In this document: positions 1-12,240 of the stretch, one piece after another
How positions within the stretch are numbered: position 1 is the first letter of the stretch
How the letters are laid out: each line of letters opens with the position of its first letter
Source: Streptomyces huiliensis
GTDB lineage: Bacteria > Actinomycetota > Actinomycetes > Streptomycetales > Streptomycetaceae
Assembly: GCF_020037025.1 (NCBI RefSeq)
Contig: NZ_JAIQLH010000029.1
Coordinates: 1 to 64,000, forward strand
Reading direction: 5' to 3'
DNA: 64,000 nucleotides
Notes under the pieces: generated by a model
Databases searched by the model: none
Told to the model about the DNA's origin: nothing
Seen by the model: the letters and a program-made list of their open reading frames with translations, nothing else
Made by a program: the position numbers and the translations under genes

Positions 1-119
1 GGCCGCGCCCCGACGCCCCCACCCACCCCACCACCGCGTCGTACGCTGGAGACACACCCGGCACGTCCCTCACGCGTCGGGCGATTCGTGTTGTCACCCT
101 CCCGGGACGGAAGCCCCTC

Positions 120-3647
<3,528 letters not shown>

Positions 3648-3653
3648 CCTGCC

Positions 3654-3712
3654 GGACCCGGCAGGCACCGGACCCGGCAGGCACCGGACCCGGCCGGTGC
3701 CGGACCGGCCGG
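3654..3712. repeat. 16-bp tandem repeat and hairpin between convergent genes
   Basis: Just after the mfd stop, a 16-bp unit (GGACCCGGCAGGCACC) occurs twice exactly (3654-3669, 3670-3685) and a third time with changes (3686-3701). The last copy runs into a 9-bp perfect hairpin (arms 3690-3698 and 3704-3712, loop GCCGG). It lies between two genes that converge, so it may end transcription on both sides, but there is no T-run. Confidence 0.5.
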
Positions 3713-3749
3713 TGGAGGCTCCGGCGGTGGGAGCCCGGCGCTGGGGGCG

Positions 3750-5222
3750 TCAGGCGACGCGCTTGAGCACCACCGTCGTGCCCTCGACGCCCAGCAGCTC
3801 GTACCGGGCACCCGGATGCGTCCGGGCCGCGTCGGCGAGCAGGTCCTTCACGGGCCTGCCGTCGTCGACGCGCTGGACGGTGTACGCGGGCGTGATCCCC
3901 CGGGTGTCCCCCCACCAGAAGACGCGGCAGCGGCTGGTCAGCCGGCTTATGGCGGCGACGTCCGACGCCTCGACGGTGGCGCCGTCGGGTATGCGCGCCA
4001 GCAACCGCTCGGTGGCCTTGACGCTCGCGGGTATCTCGTAGGTGGCGGGCTCGGTCAGGGTGTAGAGCGGGAGGGACGCGCTGAACGCCAGGGCGGCGCC
4101 GGCCACGGCGGCGGGGAGCTGCCGGGCGTACCGGCGCAGCCAGGCCCGCGGGCTGTGGTGCGCGGTGGCGAGGGCGTCGGTCAGCGCGATGAGGACGACG
4201 GGCATCAGGACGGCGTTGTAGTGCCAGTCCGTTCCCCAGTAGTGGTCGTCGTGGGAGACGAACCGCCAGGCGATGGTCGGCAGGGCGACGAGCGCCACCG
4301 GTGACCGGAGGGCCAGCAGGCCGGTGGTCGGCAGCAGTATCCACAGCAGGGTGCGGACCGCCGTCAGCGGCGGTATGGCGGCGGTGGAGCCGCCGTCGAT
4401 CTTGTTCCAGTAGTCGTAGGAGCCGCTGTTGTTGAAGGCCGGGATCGCGACGCCGAGGGCGAGGGCGCTCGCGGCGAGGCCGTAGACGACGAGGATGCCG
4501 CCGACCGTCGTCGCGCTGGTGTCGCGCGGGACGCCGTCCGGGCCGTGGCGCCGGTCTCGGCGCTCCAGCAGGAGGATCGCCGCGCCGATCGCGGCGACCG
4601 TGACGCCCAGGTCCTCCTTCACCAGGGCCAGGGGCAGCGCCCACCACAGGGCCGCGCGCCACCGCCGGCCGACCACTGCCTCCAGGGAGAAGGCGAGCAG
4701 CGGCATGGCGAAGGCGATCTCGTGGAAGTCGAAGTCGACCGCGCGCTGTATGCCCCAGGAGAAGCCGTAGGCGATGCCTATCGCCAGCCCGCGGGCCCGG
4801 CCCAGTTTTCCGGCGGCGAGCCGGACGACGGGGACGGCGGACAGCGCGAACAGCGCGGCCTGGACGACGAGCAGGGTGACGGGGGTGGGGAAGAGCCGGT
4901 AGAGGGGGGCGACCAGGGCGGTGATCGGGCTGAAGTGGTCGCCGAGGATGTTGACGCCGGGGCCCTTGAGGTCGGCGACGGGTGCCTGGAAGTGGGCGTA
5001 GGTGCGGATGGCCTGCTCGAAGATGCCGATGTCCCAGGAGAGGGTGAGCATCCGGCGGTGCCGTGTCACCGAGAGCGCGGTGTAGAGGACGAAGAGCGCT
5101 CCGGCCATCCAGTAGGGGTCGAGCCGCGGTGCCCGCAGGATGCCGGCCAGGGTCCGGCCCTCGGTCGGGGCCGGGGCCGTTTCGGGGCCCGGCGCCGAGA
5201 CGGCGGCTGCGGCCGAGTCCAT
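3750..5222 (-). CDS. DUF2079 multipass membrane protein
   Basis: A 490-residue integral membrane protein with about ten hydrophobic segments. It matches the DUF2079 family, which is thought to resemble GT-C glycosyltransferase folds. The conserved N-terminal portion LSWDIGIFEQAIRTYAHFQ and DHFSPITALVAPLYRLFPTPVTLL carries the acidic residues typical of the family's first extracytoplasmic loop. The start at 5222 (MDSAAAAVSAP) is chosen because AGGAGGAGAGG precedes it; an upstream in-frame ATG at 5318 lacks such a site and adds 32 non-conserved residues. It converges with mfd. No substrate can be inferred from sequence. Confidence 0.85.
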   Translation of the reverse strand: MDSAAAAVSAPGPETAPAPTEGRTLAGILRAPRLDPYWMAGALFVLYTALSVTRHRRMLTLSWDIGIFEQAIRTYAHFQAPVADLKGPGVNILGDHFSPITALVAPLYRLFPTPVTLLVVQAALFALSAVPVVRLAAGKLGRARGLAIGIAYGFSWGIQRAVDFDFHEIAFAMPLLAFSLEAVVGRRWRAALWWALPLALVKEDLGVTVAAIGAAILLLERRDRRHGPDGVPRDTSATTVGGILVVYGLAASALALGVAIPAFNNSGSYDYWNKIDGGSTAAIPPLTAVRTLLWILLPTTGLLALRSPVALVALPTIAWRFVSHDDHYWGTDWHYNAVLMPVVLIALTDALATAHHSPRAWLRRYARQLPAAVAGAALAFSASLPLYTLTEPATYEIPASVKATERLLARIPDGATVEASDVAAISRLTSRCRVFWWGDTRGITPAYTVQRVDDGRPVKDLLADAARTHPGARYELLGVEGTTVVLKRVA

Positions 5223-5329
5223 GGGGGGTCCTCTCCTCCTGCTGGCTGTCCGGTTCGGGGAACGACTGTCGAAAAGATACGCGGAACCGCCGGAGGCCGT
5301 GGCGGGCGCGGTCGTCACCCGGGACCGGA

Positions 5330-6040
5330 TCAGCCGGTCTTCTTCCAGTCGGCGCAGCCGCTGGTCTTGAAGTAGGCGTCCTGCGGGGTGATCGTCACGA
5401 TGCCGTTGCCGGTGACGTTCTCGTTGGCGGCGATGGACTCCATGCCGTGCAGGGCGTCCTTGGCGCGCTCCCAGTAGCAGTTGCCGTCCGCCTTGTTGCC
5501 GGTGGAGCGGTAGGTGCCGGGGGCTATGTCGGCCCCTATCCGGTACATGCCGTCGCCGGAGACCGACGTGGTCCGCGGGGCGCCGTCCGCCTTGGCGGGG
5601 ACGCGCTCCCAGCCCTTGCAGCCCTGGGACTTGAAGATCTTGTCGTCCGCCTTGATCGTCACGTAGCTGGAGCCGGTGACGTTGTCGTTGGCGATGATTG
5701 AGTCAGGGTCTCCCTTGGAGCCCTTCGCCCGCTCCCAGTAGCAGTTGCCGGATTCCTTGTTGCCGACGCTCCTGTAGGTGCCGGGCTTGACGTCGGAGCC
5801 GACCTGGAACGTGCCGCTGCCTGAGATGTCGGCCTTCTTCCCCTCTTTCTTGGCCCCGGAGTCCTTGCCCGCCGTGCCCCGGCCGTCGGCGGTCACGACC
5901 TTGCCGGACGCGCTGTCCCCGTCGTCCCCGCCCGAGAGCGCGGCGCCCGCGCCCACGACCACGACGAGGGCGCCGGCCGCGGTGAGCACCTTGTGCCGGG
6001 CGAACCAGTTGCGCTGCTTCTGCTGGGCGTGCTGATACAT
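5330..6040 (-). CDS. Secreted or membrane-anchored protein with two duplicated Cys-containing modules
   Basis: This 236-residue protein has a positively charged N terminus (MYQHAQQKQRNWFARHK) followed by one hydrophobic segment (about residues 18-35), then a linker and two copies of a ~70-residue module. Each module has the pattern G-D-x-x-PGTYRS-x-GN-K-x-x-GNCYWERAK, then N-(D/E)NVTG and a late Cys in (Q/S)GC. Two Cys per module suggest one disulfide each outside the cell. There is no lipobox, so it is a signal-anchor or secreted protein. AAAGGTG precedes the ATG at 6040; upstream in-frame codons to 6139 have no ribosome site. It is divergent from the methyltransferase gene. Function is unknown. 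Confidence 0.85.
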   Translation of the reverse strand: MYQHAQQKQRNWFARHKVLTAAGALVVVVGAGAALSGGDDGDSASGKVVTADGRGTAGKDSGAKKEGKKADISGSGTFQVGSDVKPGTYRSVGNKESGNCYWERAKGSKGDPDSIIANDNVTGSSYVTIKADDKIFKSQGCKGWERVPAKADGAPRTTSVSGDGMYRIGADIAPGTYRSTGNKADGNCYWERAKDALHGMESIAANENVTGNGIVTITPQDAYFKTSGCADWKKTG

Positions 6041-6236
6041 GGCGAACACCTTTCGGCGCGAGTTCGGTGAACCGATGTGGCAATCACAGCAGATGCTGTT
6101 AACTGAGTCAACGACGTTCACGGGATCGAGTGACTTCACGCGTGTGAAGAGGTCCGTTCGCGAGCCGGGGGTATGCTCGGCACCACATCGAACGTGCGGC
6201 AGGGGCGGCGCGAGGGACGAGAAGGAGGGGAGTCAG

Positions 6237-8303
6237 GTGTCGGAGAGTGCGGTGGAGGTGACCGCGGCCGGGATCGCCCGGCTGGCCGGAGTGGGACGCG
6301 CGGCGGTCAGCAACTGGCGCCGCCGCCACGCCGACTTTCCCCAGCCCATAGGGGGTACGGAGACCAGCCCGACCTTCTACCTCACGGACATCGAGCGGTG
6401 GCTGCGGCACCAGGGCAAGATCGAGGAAGTGCCGCTGCGGGAACGGGTCTGGCAGCAGCTCGTCGGGCACCCGGCCGGTGCCGTCACCGCCCTCCGCTAC
6501 GCGGGCACCGTCCTGCTCCTGGTCAAGAGCCGGCCCATGGACTGGCTGGAGCTGGCGGAGCTCTCCGACGCCGAGCTCGCGGAAGCCCTGCCCACCTCCC
6601 TGGAGGCCGCGCTGGCCGCCCGGCTCGGCGAGCACCACGCCATCGCCGTGCCCACCCCGGCCGAGCTCGCCGTCTCCGCCGGCCTGCTGCGCGGCACCGC
6701 CGACCTCGCCACGGTGCGCGGCGCAGGCCCCGCCTACGAGTTCCTCCTCGGCCGCCACCTCGACGCCAACCCCCGGCAGTACTCCCTCACCCCGCCGGGC
6801 GTCGCCGAGCTCATGGCCGCCGTCGGCCACGGGCCCAAGGGCGACCGGCGGGACCGCACGGTCCTCGACCCCGCGTGCGGCACCGGCGGGCTGCTCAGCG
6901 CCGCCGGCTCGGCCGGCCCGGCCGAGCGGCTCTCCGTCCTCGGCCAGGAGGCCGACCCCGACCTGGCCGCGCTCACCACCCTGCGCCTCGCCCTGCACTC
7001 CGACGCCCAGGTGCGGGTGCGCCCGGGCGACAGCCTGCGCGCCGACGCCTTCACGGACCTGGCCGTCGACGTCGTGCTCTGCCACCCGCCGTTCAACGAA
7101 CGCAACTGGGGCCACGACGAGCTCGCCTACGACCCGCGCTGGGAGTACGGGTTCCCCGCCCGAACCGAGTCCGAGCTCGCCTGGGTCCAGCACGCCCTCG
7201 CCCGGCTGCGCGAGGGCGGCACCGCCGTCCTGCTGATGCCCCCGGCCGTCGCCTCCCGCCGGTCCGGCCGCCGCATCCGCGCCGACCTGCTCCGCCGCGG
7301 CGCGCTGCGGGCCGTGATCTCGCTGCCGGCCGGCGCCGCCCCGCCGTACGGCATCCCGCTGCACCTGTGGGTGCTGCGCCGCCCGGGCGCCCAGCAGTCG
7401 CCGACCCCGCAGGTGCTGCTCGTCGACACCGCCGACCTCGCCCCGGCCGGCCGCGACAAGCTCCCCTGGCCGGCAGTCAGTACGGCCGTGCTGGACGCCT
7501 GGGAGGAATTCGACCGGTGCGGCACGGTCGAGGAGAAACCGGGGCAGCACCGCTCGCTGCCGGTGATCGACCTGCTGGACGACGACGTGGACCTGGCCCC
7601 GGCCCGCCACCTCCCGCCCCCCGCCTCGGCCGGCGGGGTCGCCGACCTCATCGGCGTCCAGGACCGGCTCACCGTCGCCCTCGGGCGGGCCGCCGAACTC
7701 GCCCCCGGCGTACCGGAAGAGGCCGCGGGCGCCCGCTGGCCGACCACCACCGTGGGGGAGCTCGCGCGAGCCGGCGCCCTCGTCCTCCGGGCCGGCGGCC
7801 CGGGCGCCGCCGACGGGACCGACGCCCCGCCCGTGCTCACGGACTACGACGTCAAGGCCGGTGGCGCCCCCTCCGGCGCACTCCCCGAGGGACCGGCCGA
7901 GGAGCCGGTGACGGTCGAGGTGGACGACGTCGTGGTGCCGGTGCTCGGTGACGTCACCGTGGCCCGCGTCGTCGACGAGGCCACCGCCGGAGCGGCGCTG
8001 GGCCGTGGGCTCTTCCTGCTCCGGCCCGACCCGGCCGCGCTGGACCCCTGGTTCCTCGCCGGCTTCCTGCGCGGCACCGCCAACCAGCGCCAGGCGAGCA
8101 GTTACGCGTCCACGGCGACCCGGCTCGACGTGCGCAGACTCCAGGTGCCCCGGCTGCCCCTCGCGGAACAGCGCCGCTACGGCGCCCGGTTCCGCGCCCT
8201 GGCCGCCTTCGAGGAAGCGCTGCGGATGACCGAACGGCTGGGGGAACAGCTGGTCCAGGGGCTGTACGACGGGCTGACGGACGGGACGGTACGGCCGGAC
8301 TGA
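6237..8303 (+). CDS. HTH - N6 DNA methyltransferase - HsdS-like fusion protein
   Basis: The 688-residue protein starts with a MerR/AlpA-like helix-turn-helix (about residues 8-55: AAGIARLAGVGRAAVSNWRRRH...FYLTDIERWLRHQGK). A class I N6-adenine methyltransferase core follows, with SAM motif I DPACGTGG starting at Asp211. Motif IV, normally (N/D/S)PP(F/Y), reads HPPF (His283). From about residue 500 it resembles half of a type I specificity subunit, ending in a helix like the HsdS conserved region (LAEQRRYGARFRALAAFEEALR). No restriction gene is nearby, so a regulatory or orphan methyltransferase is more likely than a restriction-modification system. The GTG start at 6237 is preceded by GGAGGGG; the upstream extension to 6039 is unsupported. 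Confidence 0.85.
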   Translation: MSESAVEVTAAGIARLAGVGRAAVSNWRRRHADFPQPIGGTETSPTFYLTDIERWLRHQGKIEEVPLRERVWQQLVGHPAGAVTALRYAGTVLLLVKSRPMDWLELAELSDAELAEALPTSLEAALAARLGEHHAIAVPTPAELAVSAGLLRGTADLATVRGAGPAYEFLLGRHLDANPRQYSLTPPGVAELMAAVGHGPKGDRRDRTVLDPACGTGGLLSAAGSAGPAERLSVLGQEADPDLAALTTLRLALHSDAQVRVRPGDSLRADAFTDLAVDVVLCHPPFNERNWGHDELAYDPRWEYGFPARTESELAWVQHALARLREGGTAVLLMPPAVASRRSGRRIRADLLRRGALRAVISLPAGAAPPYGIPLHLWVLRRPGAQQSPTPQVLLVDTADLAPAGRDKLPWPAVSTAVLDAWEEFDRCGTVEEKPGQHRSLPVIDLLDDDVDLAPARHLPPPASAGGVADLIGVQDRLTVALGRAAELAPGVPEEAAGARWPTTTVGELARAGALVLRAGGPGAADGTDAPPVLTDYDVKAGGAPSGALPEGPAEEPVTVEVDDVVVPVLGDVTVARVVDEATAGAALGRGLFLLRPDPAALDPWFLAGFLRGTANQRQASSYASTATRLDVRRLQVPRLPLAEQRRYGARFRALAAFEEALRMTERLGEQLVQGLYDGLTDGTVRPD

Positions 8304-8594
8304 GCGGAAGAGTGCGGCCCGGCAGGCCGGTGCGGGACGGACGAGCCGGTGTGGTTCGGTCGGACGGGCCGGTGCGGCGAGGCCGAACGGGCCGGTGCGG
8401 CGAGGCCGAACGGGCCGGTGCCGCGAGGTCGGAGCGCTCGGCGCGGGGTGACAGGGCGGAGGGGAAGGGCGAGGAGGAAGACGCGGCCGGGCCGGTCGCG
8501 GGCGGCCTCTCCATCGCCGGATCCGGGCAACCCTCGCGATCACTCATGGGTCGATGGATAGGCTCTGTCATATCCCGTACTCCCAGGAGCAGTA
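8304..8594 (+). promoter_or_regulatory. Intergenic region with repeats and a -10-like hexamer
   Basis: This 291-bp stretch has no convincing gene. It holds the 23-bp tandem repeat at 8345-8436 and, further down, a -10-like TAGGCT at 8559-8564, about 30 bases before the next start codon. The start itself has AGGAG at 8585-8589. No good -35 box was found. Confidence 0.35.
8345..8436. repeat. Four tandem 23-bp repeats
   Basis: Units 8345-8367, 8368-8390, 8391-8413 and 8414-8436 share the frame GCCGGTG-n-GG. Units 2 and 3 are identical and units 1 and 4 are diverged. They lie just after the methyltransferase stop codon. Confidence 0.75.
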
Positions 8595-9698
8595 ATGAAT
8601 GGCCACGGCCCCGCACAGCCGCAGCGCCGCCGTCCCGGTGGAGCGATGGTCGTCACCATCCGCGTGGTCGTCGTCGCCATCACCGTCTGCACGTTGTTCC
8701 TGCTGAGCTGGGTGCCGATGCTGCGAGTGGCCATCGTCCGCCGGCGGGTGCGGGACTGGGCGCTGTTCTGGCTGGTGGTGGTGATCTCCGTGTTCTGGGT
8801 GATCCTGCTGGGGGACCGGTTCGCCAAGACGGTCTGGAACTCGGTGGGCATGGCCGCGGCCATCGGTACCGGGCTGATCACGACCTCCTACTACCTCTGG
8901 GCCGACATCCGTCACTACCGGGCTGCCGCGGCCCGTTGGGACGAGTCGCGGGCCGGTGCCGTTGCGGGCGCCTTCCCATCGGCCGCCGCCCCCGGTCCGT
9001 ACGCCCCGGTCCACCCCGGCGGTCAGCCCCTGGGCGGCCACCCGCCGCCGCCGTATTACGACGGGTACGGCCGGATCGCGCCCGCCGTCGGGCAGCCCAC
9101 TTACGGGCACTTGACGGGGAGTCATCCCATGTCCGGGCATGCGGCGGTGACGCCTCCGGCCGTTCCGTCGGGCGGGGCCGTGCCGCCCGGCCGCTTCATG
9201 GGGACCGTTCCCGGGCCCGCCGGTCCGACGAGCCCCGGGGCCCCGGTGAACCCCGGTACGCCGGCTCCCGCCGCGGGTGCGGAGCGTCCGTACCGGCCGC
9301 GGCACGCGCGGCCCGCCCCCGCCCAGGAGTCACACCCCTACGAGCCGGCACCGCATCTGCCTGCTGATCAGGCGCAGCCGCCGCTCACCGGGCAGGCGCC
9401 GGCCTACGGCTACCCCCACCCTCTGCCCCAGCCGCAGGCCCAGCCCCAGCCGCAGCCCCCTGCCCCGCACCCCTCGTACCAGCCGCCCGGGCAGCCGCAG
9501 GGACCACAGCCGCAGGGGCCGCACGCAGCGCACGCGTCGCATGCACCGCGCCCGCATCACACGCCGCACCAGGGGCCGCCGGCTCCGGCGGACGGGGTGC
9601 GTCGGCCGCAGCGGATCGACCAGGTCCGGGCGGAGTTGGACGAACTGAGCGACCTCCTCCGTAGGGGTCCGGGTCACCAAGGGGAGCGGGAGCAGTGA
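8595..9698 (+). CDS. Membrane protein with long Pro/Gln-rich cytoplasmic tail
   Basis: A 367-residue protein with two or three hydrophobic helices in the first 110 residues (VVTIRVVVVAITVCTLFLLSWVPML; WALFWLVVVISVFWVILLG; VGMAAAIGTGLITTSYYLWADI). The remainder is a low-complexity tail rich in Pro, Gly, His and Gln, ending in a short amphipathic helix (RIDQVRAELDELSDLLRR). Its stop overlaps the kinase start by 4 bases (GTGA), which suggests translational coupling and a shared role. The disordered tail may be a docking or phosphorylation region for that kinase, but this is inference. Confidence 0.85.
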   Translation: MNGHGPAQPQRRRPGGAMVVTIRVVVVAITVCTLFLLSWVPMLRVAIVRRRVRDWALFWLVVVISVFWVILLGDRFAKTVWNSVGMAAAIGTGLITTSYYLWADIRHYRAAAARWDESRAGAVAGAFPSAAAPGPYAPVHPGGQPLGGHPPPPYYDGYGRIAPAVGQPTYGHLTGSHPMSGHAAVTPPAVPSGGAVPPGRFMGTVPGPAGPTSPGAPVNPGTPAPAAGAERPYRPRHARPAPAQESHPYEPAPHLPADQAQPPLTGQAPAYGYPHPLPQPQAQPQPQPPAPHPSYQPPGQPQGPQPQGPHAAHASHAPRPHHTPHQGPPAPADGVRRPQRIDQVRAELDELSDLLRRGPGHQGEREQ

Positions 9699-11392
9699 AC
9701 GGGCGCGTCATCGCCGACCGGTACGAGCTGGCCACGGTCATCGGACAGGGCGGCATGGGCCAGGTGTGGACCGGCTACGACCGGCGGCTGGACCGCCGCG
9801 TGGCCGTCAAGCTGCTGCGTCCCGACCGGATGGCCGGCACCGACGGCGGGGACGAGCTCCGCCGCCGCTTCGTCCGCGAGTGCCGGGTCACCGCCCAGGT
9901 GGACCACCACGGCCTGGTCACCGTGCACGACGCGGGCAGCGACGGCGAGGACCTCTACCTCGTCATGCAGTACGTCGAGGGTGCCGACCTCGCCGACCAC
10001 CTCGCCGAGCACGAGCCCTACCCCTGGCCGTGGGCCGTCTCGGTGGCCGCGCAGCTCTGCTCGGTGCTCGCGGCGGTGCACGCCGTCCCGATCATCCACC
10101 GCGACCTCAAGCCGCGGAACGTGATGGTCCGCCCGGACGGCTCCGTGCTCATCCTGGACCTCGGCGTCGCCTCCGTCATGGACGCCGACACCACGCGCCT
10201 CACCCGTACCGGTTCGCCCATCGGCAGCCCCGCGTACATGGCGCCCGAGCAGGCGATGGGCGGCGCCGTCGGCCCGTACACCGACCTCTACGCACTCGGC
10301 GTGCTGCTGCACGAACTGCTCAGCGGCGAAGTCCCGTTCGCCGGGTCGACGGCGCTCGGGGTGCTGCACCGGCACCTCTACGAACCGCCCGTCCCCGTCC
10401 GCCGCATCCGCCCCGAGACGCCCCCGGCGCTGGAGGAGCTGGTCCTGCGGCTGCTCGCCAAGGATCCGCAGGACCGCCCCGGCGACGCCCAGGAGGTCTA
10501 CCGCGCCCTCGCCCCGCTGCTCCCCGCGCCCGGCCGGACCGGGGACGGATCCCACACCGGATCCGCCGGCCATCCGGCCATGGGGCCCATGAACCCCACG
10601 CGCCCCTTCCTGCTGCCGCACGCCCCCTGGCCCGACCGTTCCACGACCGTCCCCGCCCCCGCCGGGGTGGCGGCCCTCGCCGGTACCCCCGGCTTCGGCG
10701 GAGCGCATGCTTCTGGCAGAGCACACGCTTCCGGCGGAGCGCCCGCGGGGCCGCCGGCCGCCTCCGCTCACACCGGAGCCCCCGCTCACACCGGCACCCC
10801 CGCTCACCCCGGCACCCCCGCGCCCACCGGCGGTGCCGACGTCGCCGGGGCCGTCGAGGAGGTCAAGCGGCTGCTGGACCAGGGCGGCATCACCCAGGCC
10901 GTCGACATCCTCGGCGCGATACTCCCGGCCGCCGCGGACGAGCACGGCGAGCGCTCCGGAGTCGTCCGGAGCCTGCGCAAGCAGTACGCGGCGACGCTCA
11001 TGGACGACGGCCAGTACCGCCGCGCGCTCCCCGAACTGCACCGGCTGATGGACGACTACGCCGTCGAGACCGGCCCCCGGGCGGCCCGCCAGGTGCTCCG
11101 CTTCCGGTACGACGCGGCCCAGTGCCTGGAGCAGCTCGGCGAGGCGGCCGGGGCGCTCGACGAGTACCGCGCGCTGCTGCCGCACTTCCAGCACGAGCCC
11201 GACGACCTGGCCACCGCGTTCGAGATACGCCGGCGCACGGGCCATCTCCTGCTGTCGCTCGGCGACCGCCACGCCGCACACGAGACGCTGATGAGCCTGC
11301 TCTTCGACGCCGAGCGGGTGCACGGGCCGCACCACCCCCTCCCCGCGGAGATCCGGCACACCCTCCGCTGGCTGGGCGAGGTCAGGGCGTGA
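9695..11392 (+). CDS. Ser/Thr protein kinase with C-terminal TPR-like region
   Basis: The 565-residue protein has an N-terminal Hanks-type kinase domain (about residues 10-275): glycine loop GQGGMGQV, Lys39 in VAVK, catalytic HRDLKPRN with Asp137, and APEQ. The metal-binding motif reads DLG (155-157) rather than DFG. A ~90-residue Pro/Ala/Thr linker leads to about 190 residues of helical repeats resembling TPRs (GGITQAVDILGAIL, GQYRRALPELHRLM, GEAAGALDEYRALL). No membrane helix follows the kinase domain, unlike PknB, so it is probably cytosolic, or held at the membrane by the upstream protein it is coupled to (GTG start at 9695 overlapping that stop). Confidence 0.93.
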   Translation: MNGRVIADRYELATVIGQGGMGQVWTGYDRRLDRRVAVKLLRPDRMAGTDGGDELRRRFVRECRVTAQVDHHGLVTVHDAGSDGEDLYLVMQYVEGADLADHLAEHEPYPWPWAVSVAAQLCSVLAAVHAVPIIHRDLKPRNVMVRPDGSVLILDLGVASVMDADTTRLTRTGSPIGSPAYMAPEQAMGGAVGPYTDLYALGVLLHELLSGEVPFAGSTALGVLHRHLYEPPVPVRRIRPETPPALEELVLRLLAKDPQDRPGDAQEVYRALAPLLPAPGRTGDGSHTGSAGHPAMGPMNPTRPFLLPHAPWPDRSTTVPAPAGVAALAGTPGFGGAHASGRAHASGGAPAGPPAASAHTGAPAHTGTPAHPGTPAPTGGADVAGAVEEVKRLLDQGGITQAVDILGAILPAAADEHGERSGVVRSLRKQYAATLMDDGQYRRALPELHRLMDDYAVETGPRAARQVLRFRYDAAQCLEQLGEAAGALDEYRALLPHFQHEPDDLATAFEIRRRTGHLLLSLGDRHAAHETLMSLLFDAERVHGPHHPLPAEIRHTLRWLGEVRA

Positions 11393-11440
11393 GCCGTCGC
11401 GACATCGGCCGCTGAGAACCCATCAGCCCCACCCGCCTCA

Positions 11441-11472
11441 GATTCCCCGCGCATCCCGGACGCCGGGGAATC
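11441..11472 (+). terminator. Hairpin after kinase gene
   Basis: Perfect 9-bp arms GATTCCCCG (11441-11449) and CGGGGAATC (11464-11472) with a 14-nt loop, 49 bases after the kinase stop. There is only a short T-poor tail, so termination strength is uncertain. Confidence 0.55.
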
Positions 11473-11570
11473 GTTGGTCGAATCAGTGGCCTCCGCCACA
11501 CGGACTCCCTACCATCGATCAACGCCAGGTCGATCGCCGTACCGCCGCACGAGCACTGCCGGGAGGCTTC

Positions 11571-12188
11571 ATGATCCGCCGAAGGACCGCGCTCTCCGCC
11601 GCCGCCGGGCTGTTGGCAGCGACACCCCTGCTCACCGCCTGCGGGTCCACCCCGCATCCCGGCGCCGCGGCCGTCGTGGGCGACGACCGGATCACCGTGG
11701 CGCAGCTCCAGAGCCAGGTGAAGGATGTGCGCGACGCCCAGGAGTCGTCCCCGCAGGGCGAGCAGCTGACGGCCAACAGCGCGCGGCTCAGCCAGGACAC
11801 CCTCATCCGGCTCGTCCAGTACCGGATCATCGAGAAGGCCGGGCACGACAACGGCGTGGACGTCACCCGCCGCGAGCTCCAGGAGGAGCGCTCCCAGGTC
11901 GAGCGGGCCAACGGCGGCACCGAGGCGGTCCGCGGCCGCTTCCTGGCCCTGGGCATCGCCCCCTCGCAGATCGACCAGGCCCTCGCCATGGACCTCGTCC
12001 GTACCAAGCTGGACGGCAAGCTCGGTGCCGCGCGCACCAACGAGGTGCTGATGAAGACCTCCCGGGCGCTGCGAGTCGACATCAACCCGCGCTACGGCGC
12101 CTGGGACGCCAAGCGCGGCACCGCCCGGCCGCTGCAGGAGCCCTGGCTGCGGCCCGTCGCCCCGCCCGACGCCGAGAGCCCGGTGTAG
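11571..12188 (+). CDS. SurA N-terminal-domain lipoprotein
   Basis: A 205-residue exported lipoprotein: signal peptide MIRRRTALSAAAGLLAATPLLTAC with lipobox LTAC (Cys at residue 24). A helical region follows that matches the SurA/trigger-factor-like chaperone domain (VVGDDRITVAQLQSQVKDV, LIRLVQYRIIEKAGHDNGVDVTRRELQEE). No parvulin isomerase domain is present, so it probably acts as a holdase-type chaperone or structural lipoprotein outside the membrane. It precedes mazG by 52 bases, a common actinobacterial arrangement. The ATG has GGGAGG upstream. Confidence 0.88.
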   Translation: MIRRRTALSAAAGLLAATPLLTACGSTPHPGAAAVVGDDRITVAQLQSQVKDVRDAQESSPQGEQLTANSARLSQDTLIRLVQYRIIEKAGHDNGVDVTRRELQEERSQVERANGGTEAVRGRFLALGIAPSQIDQALAMDLVRTKLDGKLGAARTNEVLMKTSRALRVDINPRYGAWDAKRGTARPLQEPWLRPVAPPDAESPV

Positions 12189-12240
12189 GCGGCGGGCCCC
12201 TCGGGGCCCGGCCCGCCCGCCGTCCCCTACGCTCGACAGG

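Noticed and set aside
4495..5375. Long frames on the plus strand opposite the DUF2079 gene
   Set aside because: They are shadows caused by high GC at third positions of the true minus-strand gene.
6039..6236. N-terminal extension of the methyltransferase frame
   Set aside because: It overlaps the divergent gene's start region, shows no conserved motif and no ribosome site; GTG 6237 has a strong one.
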